Of a DNA stretch of 64,000 nt, positions 49,700 to 63,660 are shown one piece after another (position 1 is the first letter of the stretch; the number at the start of each line of letters is the position of its first letter). A program made the translations under genes and the position numbers. This DNA is from Struthio camelus (taxonomy: Eukaryota > Chordata > Aves > Struthioniformes > Struthionidae), in assembly GCF_040807025.1 (NCBI RefSeq), contig NC_090946.1:79420641-79484640 (forward strand), in the 5' to 3' direction. The notes under the pieces are model-generated. The model searched no databases. It was given only the letters and a program-made list of their open reading frames with translations, and was not told where the DNA came from.

Positions 49700-52478
49700 A
49701 TTCAGTCTTTGCAAATCAAGGATGTCCTATTTTTACTATTCATTCAAGGCAAAAATCTACACAAGCATGTCAAAAGCAGTAATTGAAGAACAGTAAACAC
49801 AAGTCTTGAAAATACGTTTAATGTCTAATCTTATACAAAAGTGACAGCATTTTCAAAAAAATATCAAATCCTGTATTTATAGCTTCTCACTATCATACAG
49901 CAATATTTGTTTCATCTAAAGAAAATACAGCAGCAGGTGATAATCTATACTTTAAAGATGTGATTGCTTATATTTCATATTGTAAACAAATGCGGTATGT
50001 CAATCTCAAAGCACAAGTCAAAACAAACTTCTCAGCAATTTAACTCAAATGATGCATAGAAATGTACAAATTCCATTGCAAAAGCTTCAGGCCAGAAGTT
50101 GCTCACACTTGACATAACATGTGATAAAGTTACTACACGGTATATAGTGACAACTTGAGTTTTTACACAATAGATTAACAGGTATACCCTTTTCACTGCT
50201 ATGCAAAGAACTTTGCTCACAAAAACAAAGGGGTTATGAAACAGTTTTCATGACCGCAAGAAATACGAATATACATTGAAAAAACATCCCATATATACTG
50301 AATTGTAGCCTAACCGTTCCAGTAATAAATCCTGCCTATTTCAGGAAGAACCTAGAAGTCTAGTTACTTTTACAAATCCCCTTTCCAAAATTCATTATTT
50401 GCTATGTTCACTTTGTCCTTTTCTTCCTCTTCCCTTTCCCTGCAAAGACAAGGACCAGTGCAATTTCAAACTGGAGTGCTGCTGCTACGTGTTCCATTCA
50501 TTTGAAATAAATGTTTCTCCATCACACTGATTTATCAACTAAGGCTGCAGGTATCAAAAAGCACTTGAGCAGATGTGGTCAGTGGTCTATCATTGTTACT
50601 TTTATCAGTCTTGCCAAGATCTAAGCCAAGTCTGTTGTTTGGGAGGAGGGGAGCTTGTTTAAGGTTAATGAAGACTTCTACACGTTTTTCAGGTTCTGAT
50701 TTCTAAGGACACAGATGCTAGGATTTAGGCTGAGATGTTAAGTATTTTTTGTTCAGCTCCGCTATCATCTCCCTAAAACCCTACTACCTTTGCTACTAGT
50801 TTTTATGGCAATAGATTAAAACAGTCACAGCTAAGTTGAACTGCTTTCTGCTGCAAAAACATTGCAGGACTTTGCCATAAAGGCCAAGCCAAGCATCACC
50901 ACCAGGTCACCCCACTCATTTTAAGTAGTCCATTATATGCACGCAGGAAGCCATGATAAGGTATGGGAAGAGAATTAACTTGCTTTCACAGTTCCATGAT
51001 ACAAAGATTCCCTAATGAGCTACCATGTTAAGTGACATTTCTTTCTAATTCTACCTACAGAGACTAAGTTAGGATATCCTCAGCTGAGGATAAAATAAAC
51101 TTTCCATGGTCAAAGTCTAAGCTATGAAGTACCACAAAGAATTCCAAAACTCCTCACTGACGCATGGGTATATGTTTTGATAATGCTAAACTAGCATTGC
51201 AATAAACCCCTGACATGCTCTTTGCACAGATATGGCAAGAATATGAAAACTTACTGCAGTGCCCCTTCAGAAGAGGGACAGCTACACAGCAGTGCACAGG
51301 CTTCTACACATTCAATTACTCCCAAATTAAACTTACTCAGTGAGGTATGCAGACACCTAGCTGAGAACACAGGACTTGTCCACATCACTGTATTCAATGG
51401 AGTCCCAATGAGACTGGCTCGTTCTCAACTGTGGCAATAACAACGATACAAAGGATCCTTGTAGCTGACAGAATTAAATGCAAAAAGCTGTGGGGAAGGG
51501 AACTGACAGACTTAATTTTTTTTTTTTTTTTTAAAAAAAAAGATCTTTTAAGCTCAAGTTCAGTTTCCAGGGACTCTGAAAAAGTCTGCTGAGTTTTCAC
51601 AACCCAGCAGCAAGGTCAAATTTTCAATGACTAGAATCCACATTAGAAATAGGGAAGTACCTTACTTAAGTGGGAATCAGTTTCTCTTTACATAGACCAA
51701 GCCAAACTTCCAACCACCACAGAATGAAAACTCGCAAAATCATGTCCTCATTTGCATGCATAAAACTCACATTTGTTGATTCAAAGTTAACTGCACATCC
51801 AGGTATTTTAGTTGCACATAAATGCCTGTTTGTGAACGCGAACAGTGTGCAGACAAGTCAGACCAAGTATTTCAATGCGCATCTTCTCTGCTGTAGTCCC
51901 AGACTGAGCAATTGTTTTGAGTATATACAAAATGCTGAGAAAACCTTCAAGTTCACATGCTCTGTCTCTTTAGTTTGAATTACTGTAGCATGTTCAAAAA
52001 GTTACATTTCTTGACAAGAATCTTGAAATACACTTTTTATTGACATTTTAGAATAACCTGAAAATAGACAAAATATGACCATCCATCCATTCAGCGACCA
52101 GCACAAGTCTGGCAACAAAACTTAAAGCATTCATGGAAATTTAAGAACTAACAATTTGTATGTCCCTGGGCCCGATTTTTTTTTTTTTTTAAATAATCCT
52201 TACTTGGCAATTCCCAGTTTTCCAAGCGGAATACTTGCCAAAGTAAGAACCACAGGTTTTAGTTTATTTCTGCTCTTCACAATTCACTTTATTAAACCAA
52301 ACAACTACGCCAGCATATGAGCAAGTTAAATTTATGCAAATTGCTCCTTCATACCTCAAATGCACATACAAGAGGCAAGTGTTCTTCATAGCCCCAAACA
52401 TTACTGAAACAAAAACTGTAAAAATCTAAGTAGTGGATGAAGGTGGAAAGCTACAGTACTTTGTTGCCCAGAACGTAT
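49700..52478 (-). other. MAPK1IP1L: Probable MAPK1IP1L 3' UTR (end not resolved)
   Basis: The terminal exon continues past the stop at 52479. The minus strand here is U/A-rich without frames. AATAAA signals on the minus strand lie at 52288-52293, 52263-52268 and 52036-52041, giving short UTR options of about 0.2-0.45 kb. The human transcript is recalled as having a long UTR, so a distal end near 49.7 kb is possible. Confidence 0.4.
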
Positions 52479-54240
<1,762 letters not shown>

Positions 54241-55689
54241 TTTGCTGAAAAATAAGGTAAAATAAAGTGAAAAATCACTGAAAAGAATCAAGGTATTTCA
54301 AGCAAGTGCTCCCAAGACAAATTCTACATTTGTTTCATTCAAATTGTAACAAATGTCTACGTGGTGGCACCTCTCAGCAGTGATTGTTTTAATGACTAAG
54401 ACCCACAGAGATATGGACTACCCTAATACTCTCTCTTTGACACAGGTCTTACAAAAAGGCAAAAGCTTCAGCTTCTACCTGTTTCACCTTAGACAAGACC
54501 AATGCACAATGCGAGTGAGTCAGAAAGCACACACAAAAAAATATTCCAAATACTCATACCAAGTAGGCAGCCTACCCTGACAGCGATGCCTCTACAGTAT
54601 TCAAGGTCTTCCCTAAACTGGGACTCAGGAAAGGGAAGGCAGACCGTTTGCAGGTGAAGCTAACGCACCTAAGACAAAACATGGTTAAATCCCCATGCAA
54701 ATGCTCTTTCAGAAGGAGAAGAGCCACGGTTTGCTGAAGCTTCATTCTCCAAGGGATTTAACACACATTAAAAACAGTAGAAACTGTTTCCTTGCACTGA
54801 CTTCAGCTAGCTGACCACAACTCTGAGTGTAGACATGGCTAAGAGAGACTAGATCTCATTAATGAGTACCTAATTTCTAATCACTCAACATTTAAATGCT
54901 CAAAACAGGGACCAATGAGCCAGGAGCCATCTTTTCACCAAGGCAAGTACTGCATCCATGGTAGCTTTCCAAAACTTCATCAGGATGAAAACTGACTGGC
55001 CTTGTCAGGCTTTATGAGCCACATAAAAGGGCAGTGTCACTAACCTGAAGTTACATTTGGTTTCACTAAGGAGCAGGCTGACAACAAATACTGACTAAAG
55101 ATGAAGAACTCTTGAAAGGGTGACCAAGAGCAAGTGAAATAGGTGCAGACGCCTCTACGCAGCCAGAAGCTTTAAGGGGAGACGGTAGGACACGCATATG
55201 AACATAAGAGGAGGAAAAAAAAAAAAAAGAAAGAAGCAAAACAAGTCAAGAATACAACACTATCGCCAACCTGAACCCAAGAAAAAAAATCACCCTTCTC
55301 AGTAGTTTAAAGATGGGGAAGATGAATTTTAAATCAGTAGTGACCAATTGGAAAGAACAAGAACATGGCACTTGCCCTAACAGTCAAGCTACTCTAAGCT
55401 CAGAGGCTTCCTAAGCGGCAGGCAGTTGCTATGTATTTAATAGCTCTCAATAGACTTCTTTCCCACAGACACGTCTAGTTTCCCCTCTTGCACCCACATC
55501 CTTTGGCGAGCAACTCCACAGGGCTGTTATTTCTTACACAAAGCAGCAGCTCCTTTCTTGCACTAAACCGAGGTCTTACTAGTTTCATTTGATGCCCCTT
55601 TATTCTTGTATTTGAGGAAATAAAGTCAACCTACTCTTATCCACCCTGCCCATGCTGCTACTACTCAGTAGATTTTTAACATTTTATCT

Positions 55690-56200
55690 TTTAATTGCGT
55701 CTTCTCCAGGCTGAGATCCAGCTTACTTCATTGGCCCTTGTGCAGACACTATTCCACACCTTTGACCATTCTCACTGCCTCTCTTTGAGGCTTTTCCAAT
55801 TCTACTATATCTTCCAAGAATGGACACAGAAAATTCAAGATGCGGGAGAATCACTGATTTATATAGTTTCATCATTATATTCTGGTTTGTCCTCTATTTC
55901 CTTTCTAATACTTCTTAATGTTTGATCTACTTTTTGATCACTGCTGAACTGACTTTTGTGAAAATATTTCATTCCTTAGTGTTAAGGGTCAGCCTATCAT
56001 TTAATATATGAAATTATATGCACCACTTCACATTTATCTACTCTGAATTACACAGCATTTATCTACATTGAATTATAACTGCTATTACCTAATTCACACT
56101 TTCCTGAGTGCCTTCACATCAGCAAGACATTGCACATCTATCTCACCTACCCATTTATTTATGGCGACACTGAATAGTCCTGATCCCTGTGGAAATCCAC
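55690..56200 (-). mobile_element. Old CR1/L3-like LINE fragment
   Basis: Reads like the reverse complement of an ancient CR1/L3 3' region: CTTCTCCAGGCTGAG at the left, GAATGGACACAGAAAATTC (where the family reads that a second factor was an indirect-type variant), TTTGATCTACTTTTTGATCA and a CACTTCACATTTATCTAC stretch. Diverged; family call is from pattern memory only. Confidence 0.5.
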
Positions 56201-58725
56201 CGAATTTCCAAAACTACACTTAATAAGTTGGATAAACCTTTTAAGAAACACATATCTACTCCCAAAGGTCAAACAAAATTACTGCCGTGGTGCACAACGG
56301 CTAAATGCATGAAACCAAAGGTTTGTTAAAGCTCCCTCATCAGCTTGTAACAGCAGTAGTTCCTTCAAATAAGCAGAGACAACTGAATCTTTGTACTTCT
56401 TCAGTTCAGATCAATGACCATTTGTTTGAAGTTGAGAAACCAACCAGACTAGAGCAAAAAAGCCTGTTTTCTGCTCCTGATACTCAGAGCTCAGTTGTCT
56501 GCGAGATACATCTACAAGAAAGAAAAAAGCCCAATTTCTCTTCCAGAGATAACTGCTTATGTTAAAAATGTTCATTAGTTTCTGAAATGAAGCATGCTCA
56601 ATACCGATCAGAAGTTGAGTCTGTGCTTTTCAGTGGCATTGTAGTTCAATTCACTTAAACACAGAAGCTATTTGAAATAAACTACAAAATATAGGAATTA
56701 TTAATATAGAGAGACAATTTATAAAAAACTTTACATAAATGTGCATGTAGATTTATTCACGTGCAAAAAAAAAATAAATAAAGCTTAGCAAAAAGCAACA
56801 CCAAAACAGGCCAAGAGAACTATCTCTTCTTTATGCAGGTGGAGATGAAGAGAAGGGATGGGTAAGACCAACTGAAAAAACAGATCTACAGGAGACTGAA
56901 AAAAAGCCTATAGAAAAAGCTAAAACATATGCTGCAAGGGAGAGAAAGAAGAAGAGAGACAAACCTAAAGGAGAGCTCAGAAGAAAATCCCATGATCTGT
57001 CACAGAAGTGACAGAGTACTACATTCAGGTCAAAGTGTGGATAATACAGTTTAAACAGGCCTGCTTGCAAAACATCGACAAATATCCCTGATATTCGTCA
57101 ACAGATAAGTTCAAAATATTTCTTTGCCATGAAAATTATGGAAACAACTCTGCTGCACGACAATATTGGGGAAAAAACTGTAGCTAAGCATAGCCTGTAA
57201 TGAGCTTTAGTTCCTTTTTAATTTGGCAAGGAGAGTAGAGCAACATTTGGCATAACTGAGCCAATGCCAAGCATGTCAAGGATCCTCTTGCAGACAGAAT
57301 GGCCTACTTCGAGGACGTTTTTAAACGCACATTTACCATTTAATCCATGTACTGCCATCTTTATTTCATAAGAAAATTGAATGTACTGTTAGATGCATTA
57401 AGGCATCAAAAGAACTAATTTGTACTTAAAATCTAAAAATCCATAAGCCATTCAAGTTGCTGAGCACTGGTATAAAGAATTTCAACCAAAACCCTACAGA
57501 AGTACCACACACAACAGTATTGACCAGGCATTTATATGCTCACAAATGATGAGACTCACTGGGAATACTGCCAGACAGAACACCTCCACGTAACTCTACT
57601 TCAAAGCTGCTGATCATGCAGGAAATAAAAAAAAACCCACAAACAAAAAAAACCAAACCACAGGACAATGCTGTCAGTGGTGTGTTGATCTGAATTTTTC
57701 TTTTCTTTTTTTTTTTTTTTTTAAGAGAAGGCAGAGTTAATGTAAATGGATTTTCATTTTCTCTTTAAGTTTGCCTGTACGCTTTTTTTGAAGAGCATCA
57801 CAAAAGCACTAATATGTGCAGAGAAAAAAAAATTAATGTAACTGACTTTTTTGCCACCCTACATTGCTACATCCAAATTCTATTTCAAATTATTCTACCC
57901 TAGAGATTGGGGATGACAGTGGTGAAGAGGGGCAAGTGGGAAGATGGGTTCAGGAGATTAAACAACTCAGCAGGGAGTTGAAAGATTACAGTTTATAACG
58001 CTGCCAGTTCTGAAGTCCTGCTTCCATCCACTTTGCTGCAAGATAAGAGTTCCTCTGTTTTCTGAAGGCCGCTGCCCCTGGAAACATCCTCTGCTTTCCA
58101 GAAGCACAGAGCCTGCCAGCTCCAGATCAGCTGTTCAGGGCCACCATTTCTCAGCCACCTCTGAGAACACATATGGCCAGAAAAGTCAAGCTGAAGTGAG
58201 AGAAAGAGATGACCGATGTTTTCAAAAAAAGCATCTAGGAGCAAAATGTTTCTCTTCCATTAACCTGACAAGTGACAAGAGGGCTAACGCACAGACTTCT
58301 ACTGCACCTACTCAGAAACCATATATAGCACAACCTTTGGACAAGAGTCCATGGACTCCTGGATACTGGGAACTACTCCTGAGAATTAATTAATAACAGG
58401 TAGCTAAGACAAGTAAATCTGTTGGGATCTACACTGCAGAAAGGTTGAGAAGCCCTACTACACAGCACTGATAATCTCCTATTCTACCAACAGTGTTCAA
58501 GACCAACTGAAATACATAGAAGCATGGTGCTACATGCAACAGGCTAAATCCTTCCATTTCCAAAATAAAACAGTTCAATGCTTTTAAGCTATAAGCCCTT
58601 CTCTGATCATATCCTACCCAAAGGAAACAGAGAGATGTAGTAACGTTTCCTCCATGCTTTGCCCTCTTTGGCTTTTATCCATCATCAATCCCTAATGACC
58701 ACAATAAAAATGAACTGTCTAAAAC

Positions 58726-58755
58726 TTTTTTTTTTTTTGGGGGGGGAGGGGGGGG
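58726..58755. repeat. Homopolymer block T13-G8-A-G8
   Basis: Thirteen T, eight G, one A, eight G on the plus strand, so C8-T-C8-A13 on the MAPK1IP1L sense strand. G-quadruplex-type run in intron 1; length likely to vary between individuals or assemblies. Confidence 0.85.
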
Positions 58756-61152
58756 AGCGGCTAAAAATACCCCAAACAAAGTATCAACTGCTTTCACAAT
58801 TTTTTTTTGAATTGCATGATATTTTTTGAACGCTCGATGTGCCAGATTTAGTTCCTGTCTACAAGATTCTCTCTCAAATACAGAAAAATGCTTTCTACAT
58901 GCAACAACTCTGCTGATATAAGCTGCATTTCCACTGGGTGGCATGCCTCTATCAGCAAAAAGGTTCTTTTGTCACTGTAACATGACTAATTCCCTACCAG
59001 CATAACCTCATCTACAACAAGATTTCTGCCCACATAAATATAACTACCAACATAGCTATACCGATAAAATGGAAAAGAGACCAAATCTTTGACAGCTTCT
59101 AAGTGTTTTCCAAAATATGCAAATTTCTGCAGCTTCTGCCTTCAGTCATTAAGCACCAACATGTTTTACTTGTCCTTTCCCTATCTTTAATGCCTTCTTG
59201 GAAGCCAGGTTTATCCAGCTGTGCACTATGTGATCATTCAGTCTGACCTGCAGAGGTATTTATTCTCCAGATGAATAACACTGATACACAGATGAGAAAG
59301 AAAAAGCAGTCATCAGATCACTGGTAGCTATTTTAGATTTGATGATCTTCTTGCCCTTTCACAGGTCTACTTTGATCGAAAGGGCAAGAGTAGGATTTAG
59401 TTTTTAGATTATTTTCAAGACAGATTTAATTAAGAATGACAACAAAGCGTGATGCATGTCTGTGCAATCACTGGAGATCATCAACTACAAGAAAAATAAC
59501 TCTTTAAAACAGAGGTTTTAAATGGTTAAGAACTGCAAAATTTAAAGCCAGAAAGAACTACAATCTGTTTCAGTTTTCCACGTACGACAGGCCACTCAGT
59601 TTCACAGCTACCTCCCCACCAACACTGGACCTAATCACTTCAGATGGTCCATCCATTTGTGATGTGGTGACCCAAAACTGCAAAACATGCATGACTTCTG
59701 AGGTGGCTTGCTTGTCTGCCAGCTGTGGTATAAAACCAATAACATTTCTCTTGTCCACACTACTCCCACACCGTGAGTCTTGCAGAAGACACATAGCTCA
59801 CAATAGCAGCCCACAATAATAAAGACGCATCTTCCATATGATTGCATCTACACTTCCTTTGGATGTCACAGAGTCCATTTTCATGCTATCCTCACTTTAA
59901 AAAATATGCTTTATTTCTAATTTCTAGCTTTAGCTTCCAACTACCAAATCTTCAAAAGTCTTCCTGAACTAGCTGTAAGAGCTATTTAAAGAATACCTAT
60001 GTTCTCCTCTGACAGAAGCTACATACTGAGCAATTAAAAGCTTTTTTTTTTTCTGGACAAACTAAGCAGACAGACCCTGAGGGTAACTATTCCACATCCT
60101 CTCCAATTGTGCCTTTCAAATGCATAACAGCACCAAAATTGCTTGCCAGATCCCAGTTCTAGTCTCAACAGTAACCAGTAGAAAATATGAACTTTTCCAC
60201 TACTTTATAGAGCTTCTTTTCCAGGATAACTGGTTTTCCAGGATACCAGCCACATCTAAGGAGCGAGGCTGTACCTTTTTCATCTTGATTTGGCACTGTT
60301 AAGATGCACTTTCCTTGAATGAACTTAATGCTTTCCAGGATTGGCCTAATATTTACCACACATCTTGGCATCATTCACAGGTCTTGGGATTGCAGCCTTT
60401 GAGCTTTTTCTGTGGTTGTTTTAAAAAGCTGCAACAGCCTTTGCTCTCACATCCACTGACAATGAAGTTGAATAGCATCAGATCAACGCCGTTTTCCATG
60501 GAGATCCAGTAGAAACACTGAGCTCTCCCCCACAGATGAAATCTGCCATTTAAGCAGCTCTCTCCCCAGGCAATATGTTCTTCGATACAGCATTGCACTA
60601 GCTTGTCCAATAAGCCAGCTACCTTACAAAATTTAAACATGCTGCATTTCATGAAACGAATAAACATGCCCACAAGCGATGGAAAATAGACTCGCCAAAG
60701 ATTTTCTCCAGCAAGGAAGAATTTTGGAGCTAAACAGTCATTGACATCACGCACGCTCATTTAGACAGTCATTTACAGGCATTTCGCACACAGGAACTAG
60801 CGATATGTTTCACCCGGTGACGACACACTAAATACCACCATTACACAGAAACCGTTTCAGGCGCATCCGTTCACCCCAGCGCGCCGCCGCCGCCAAGCCG
60901 ACCCCGCACAAGCGCAAAGCCCCGGCGGCCGGCAGGAGCCAGCTGCGCCACGAAACCCCGCGGGGGAGCCGAGCCGAGTCCGTTTCCCGCCCGGGCCCCC
61001 TGCCCGCGCCGCCGGGCAGGGCAGGGCCCGAGGGCCGCGGCGGGGCGGCACCGCCCGCCCTCCCCGGGGATGCGGCGAGGCCGGGAGCCCCCCCGCCTCC
61101 CCCTTCGCTCGCTCAGGGGCCGGGCCCGGGCGGGAGGGGCCGCCGCCGCTAC

Positions 61153-61260
61153 CTGTGAGGGACGGAGGGATGGAGGGAGGAGCGCGGCGGCGACGCAGGC
61201 CCGGAGCAACCGGCCCGGCAGCTGCACCGCCACCCTCCGACGCCCAGGCGGAAGCGGAAC
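61153..61260 (-). other. MAPK1IP1L: MAPK1IP1L exon 1, non-coding (5' end uncertain)
   Basis: Minus strand CGTCCCTCACAG followed by donor GTAGCG (61152-61147). The exon has no in-frame start leading into exon 2. The start site is placed just below the TACGTCA element by inference. Confidence 0.5.
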
Positions 61261-61383
61261 TACGTCACGCACCCCACTACCCAATCAGCACCCTCCACTT
61301 CCACCTACCGGAAGGTCACGTATTCCTTAGCCCCGCCTCCCCAGGGGGACGGCCCCGCCCTCTCCCCGCCCACACCGCCGCGG

Positions 61384-61456
61384 GTCACGTGACGACGCGC
61401 CCTCCTCTCTCCTCCTCCCCTCCCCCCCCGCCTCAGCGGGGCGCCGCGGTCACGTG
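61384..61456. promoter_or_regulatory. Pair of CACGTG E-boxes
   Basis: Palindromic GTCACGTGAC at 61384-61393 and CACGTG at 61451-61456, 65 bp apart, each preceded by GT. Such sites bind USF, MYC/MAX or MiT/TFE factors; which one cannot be told. Confidence 0.6.
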
Positions 61457-61829
61457 GCGCCTCTTCCCGCCGCCCCACGGCGGCCCCTAGCGGGAGCGGC
61501 CGGCGGCCGTTAGCGCTGAGGGGAGGCGCCGCCGCCCCAACGGCCGCGGCTCGCGCGCGGTGCCGCCACGGGCCCCTTTCCCCCCTCCCCCCCCCAGCCC
61601 AAACCCTTCCTCAGGAAACCGAGAATCGGGAAAACCTCACCAAAGTGACTTCTGCCTCCCGCCGGGGGTGTTTCCAGTGAGAGGAGGGACTTTTAACTCC
61701 TGCCTCCCCGCGCTCTGCTTTTCCCCTCGGCGAGCGCGGAAGCCCCCCGCATGGCGGTCGCGGCTGCGTGGCCGAGCTACCCAAAAGAGCCAGTTTTAGC
61801 GTTGGCCTTTGGGACCTGAAAGACGGTTT

Positions 61830-63130
61830 GCGCACCTGAAAACTTGGCAGGTTTTCCAGGTTTTCTGATAAAAGACCCTACCTCTCCCTACCTACCTACC
61901 TTCTCCCTTCAGACCGTCACGGCCATGACGGCTAAATACATACCGTCGTTTTCCTGCCCTGCCCTTCCCAAACTGTGACGCGCTTTTCAGCGCCGTTATC
62001 CTGCCTGCTTCCGAAAGGAGAGGGAAAAACCACCAGCAGGAGCAGGCCCCAAGGGTCGCAGTCGCCGCGACAGGCAGGAAAGTGCAAATATTTTTACTGA
62101 AGCAATTTATTTGCGCAATTCATACTACCTAAACAATTTACTACACACCCGGTCCCGTGATGGTGTGAAAAGCCAGTTAATCCTCTCACTCGGAATATTA
62201 TTAAATCCCGTGGAAAACTCAGGCTGACTTCACAGCTCTTTCGCAATCGCCTTTTCAAGTGTCCGGCGATCACTGACGCTCGGTCCTTGTGGAAACACCA
62301 CCTCTGCCTTGGCCTCGCTCGGAAAAGTGAGCGAATAACAGCGAAATGCATCTTCCGCCCATCCCAGGCGGCTGCCGCGGGGCCCTCGGCTGCCGTCGCG
62401 CCGCGGTGGCAGCGGGCGTCCCCTGAGCATGCCCGCTTCTTCCTGCACAGTCTGGTCGTTAGAAAGCTTAATTAACGAGCACACATGTGGCTAAGGCGGG
62501 TTATGATGCCTCACCTTACGTATCAAGCTGGGACGGTGACGGCGCTTTTAATCAATAACCTCGCCAGCCGTCCTTGCTGTTAAGACCATCTGACACGTCG
62601 TAAACGTGTCCCCCTTTCTGCCGAAACAAAGGGTTGTGCATTTTCTTATAAATATTTGTTTGTGTACACAGTTTTCGGCTTGCTCGGGCAAATGTGTTTC
62701 TTCATCTGCATGCATGTATACGCTGAAGGTTGTAAAAAGAGCTGCAAATGCAACTTCACTTGGTCTGTGTACGGCTGATCCAGTCGGTGCAAGCAACAGC
62801 ACTTGGGGGTCCTAGCACCTAGCCCTGGCCACATGCTGCTGGAAGACACTTCCTTGTTCATTCTCAATATGTAACGGGAAAAAAAGGGTTGAAATAGCAA
62901 ATTTATTGCTGGCCTGCAGCTCTCAAGCAAGACAATGGCAACCGCGCAGAAGCAACTTGGCTCCCAGTTAGTAAGAGGCGTTATTTTCCATGCCTCCATT
63001 ATAGGACCTGTGATGATATTACTGAAATTATTCAGAAAGACATGTGATAATACACATGCCACTTGTTTATCACAGGTCCACGCTGCAGGACATTGCAAGC
63101 ATATGCAACTTTTGTTTTTCTTTAGAGTCA
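61830..63130. other. Right flank, no assigned gene
   Basis: Mixed composition. A CpG-rich minus-strand open stretch at 62230-62484 is followed by a minus-strand AATAAA at 62106-62111, but no family is assigned (see findings). Elsewhere only short frames. By synteny SOCS4 should lie beyond the right edge. Confidence 0.4.
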
Positions 63131-63139
63131 AATATATAT

Positions 63140-63660
63140 ATATAGGTTGGAAAGGACCAGTCTCCCCTTCAGAATAGGGTTAGCTTTGAACTCTGTTCAG
63201 TTGCCTTTTGAATATCTCCAAAGATGGAGATTGCACAACATCCCTGGACGGTCAGCCCGGTACTTCAGTGCTATCATTGTGAAGCATTTGAATATCTCCA
63301 AAGATGGAGATTGCACAACATCCCTGGACGGTCAGCCCGGTACTTCAGTGCTATCATTGTGAAGCATTTATTTCTTGTACTTAGTCAGACTTTCCTGCTG
63401 CAACTGAGAAGCATCTGTCTGCTCTATAACCCCCTAGGTAGCTGGAGACAGCAATTAGAGCCATCCTCCCCTTCTCTTCTCCTAGCTAAAAAAAACAAAT
63501 TTCTCAGCCTCTTTTCATATGTCATGTGCTCTAATCCCCTAAGCACGTCAGTGGCCCTCCTCTGAGCTCCCTCCAGTTTGTTGACGTCTCTCGTCTTTTA
63601 ATGGCAAAACTGGGTACAATTGTCTACCTTAGCCTTTCTGAATTTGGGAGGAAAAGACCA
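63140..63660 (-). mobile_element. CR1 LINE copy with internal duplication
   Basis: Starts at the left with the CR1 3' end in reverse (GGTTGGAAAGGACC), followed by GAATATCTCCAAAGATGGAG and TTGCACAACATCCCTGG, typical CR1 text. Further right CCTCCTCTGAGCTCCCTCCA fits more 5' CR1 sequence. It carries an 80-bp tandem duplication. Confidence 0.8.
63207..63366. repeat. Two tandem 80-bp copies inside CR1
   Basis: The block 63207-63286 is repeated at 63287-63366 with no difference that I can see; both begin TTTGAATATCTCC and end GTGAAGCA. Both are followed by TTT, consistent with slippage or unequal exchange at a short TTT match. Confidence 0.95.

Larger units (their letters stand above)
54245..61152 (-). 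other. MAPK1IP1L intron 1
   Basis: About 6.9 kb, AT-rich. It holds an old CR1/L3-like fragment (55.7-56.2 kb), T-runs (57700-57722), a poly-T/poly-G block at 58726-58755, and a 129-codon minus-strand frame at 60371-60760 that I cannot assign. Confidence 0.7.
60860..61800. promoter_or_regulatory. MAPK1IP1L: CpG-island promoter of MAPK1IP1L
   Basis: GC/CpG-rich block around the predicted exon 1. Upstream of the exon (higher coordinates) are a CRE-like TACGTCA (61261-61267), CCAAT (61281-61285), an ETS-type CCGGAAG (61308-61314), and two CACGTG boxes (61386-61391 inside GTCACGTGAC, and 61451-61456). No TATA box. Typical of a broadly expressed gene; the CpG block continues past 61.5 kb, so divergent transcription is possible. 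Confidence 0.75.

Noticed and set aside
60371-60760. 129-codon minus-strand frame in MAPK1IP1L intron 1
   Set aside because: No recognisable domain or neighbours; length is not unusual by chance in nearly 7 kb of intron. Left unassigned.
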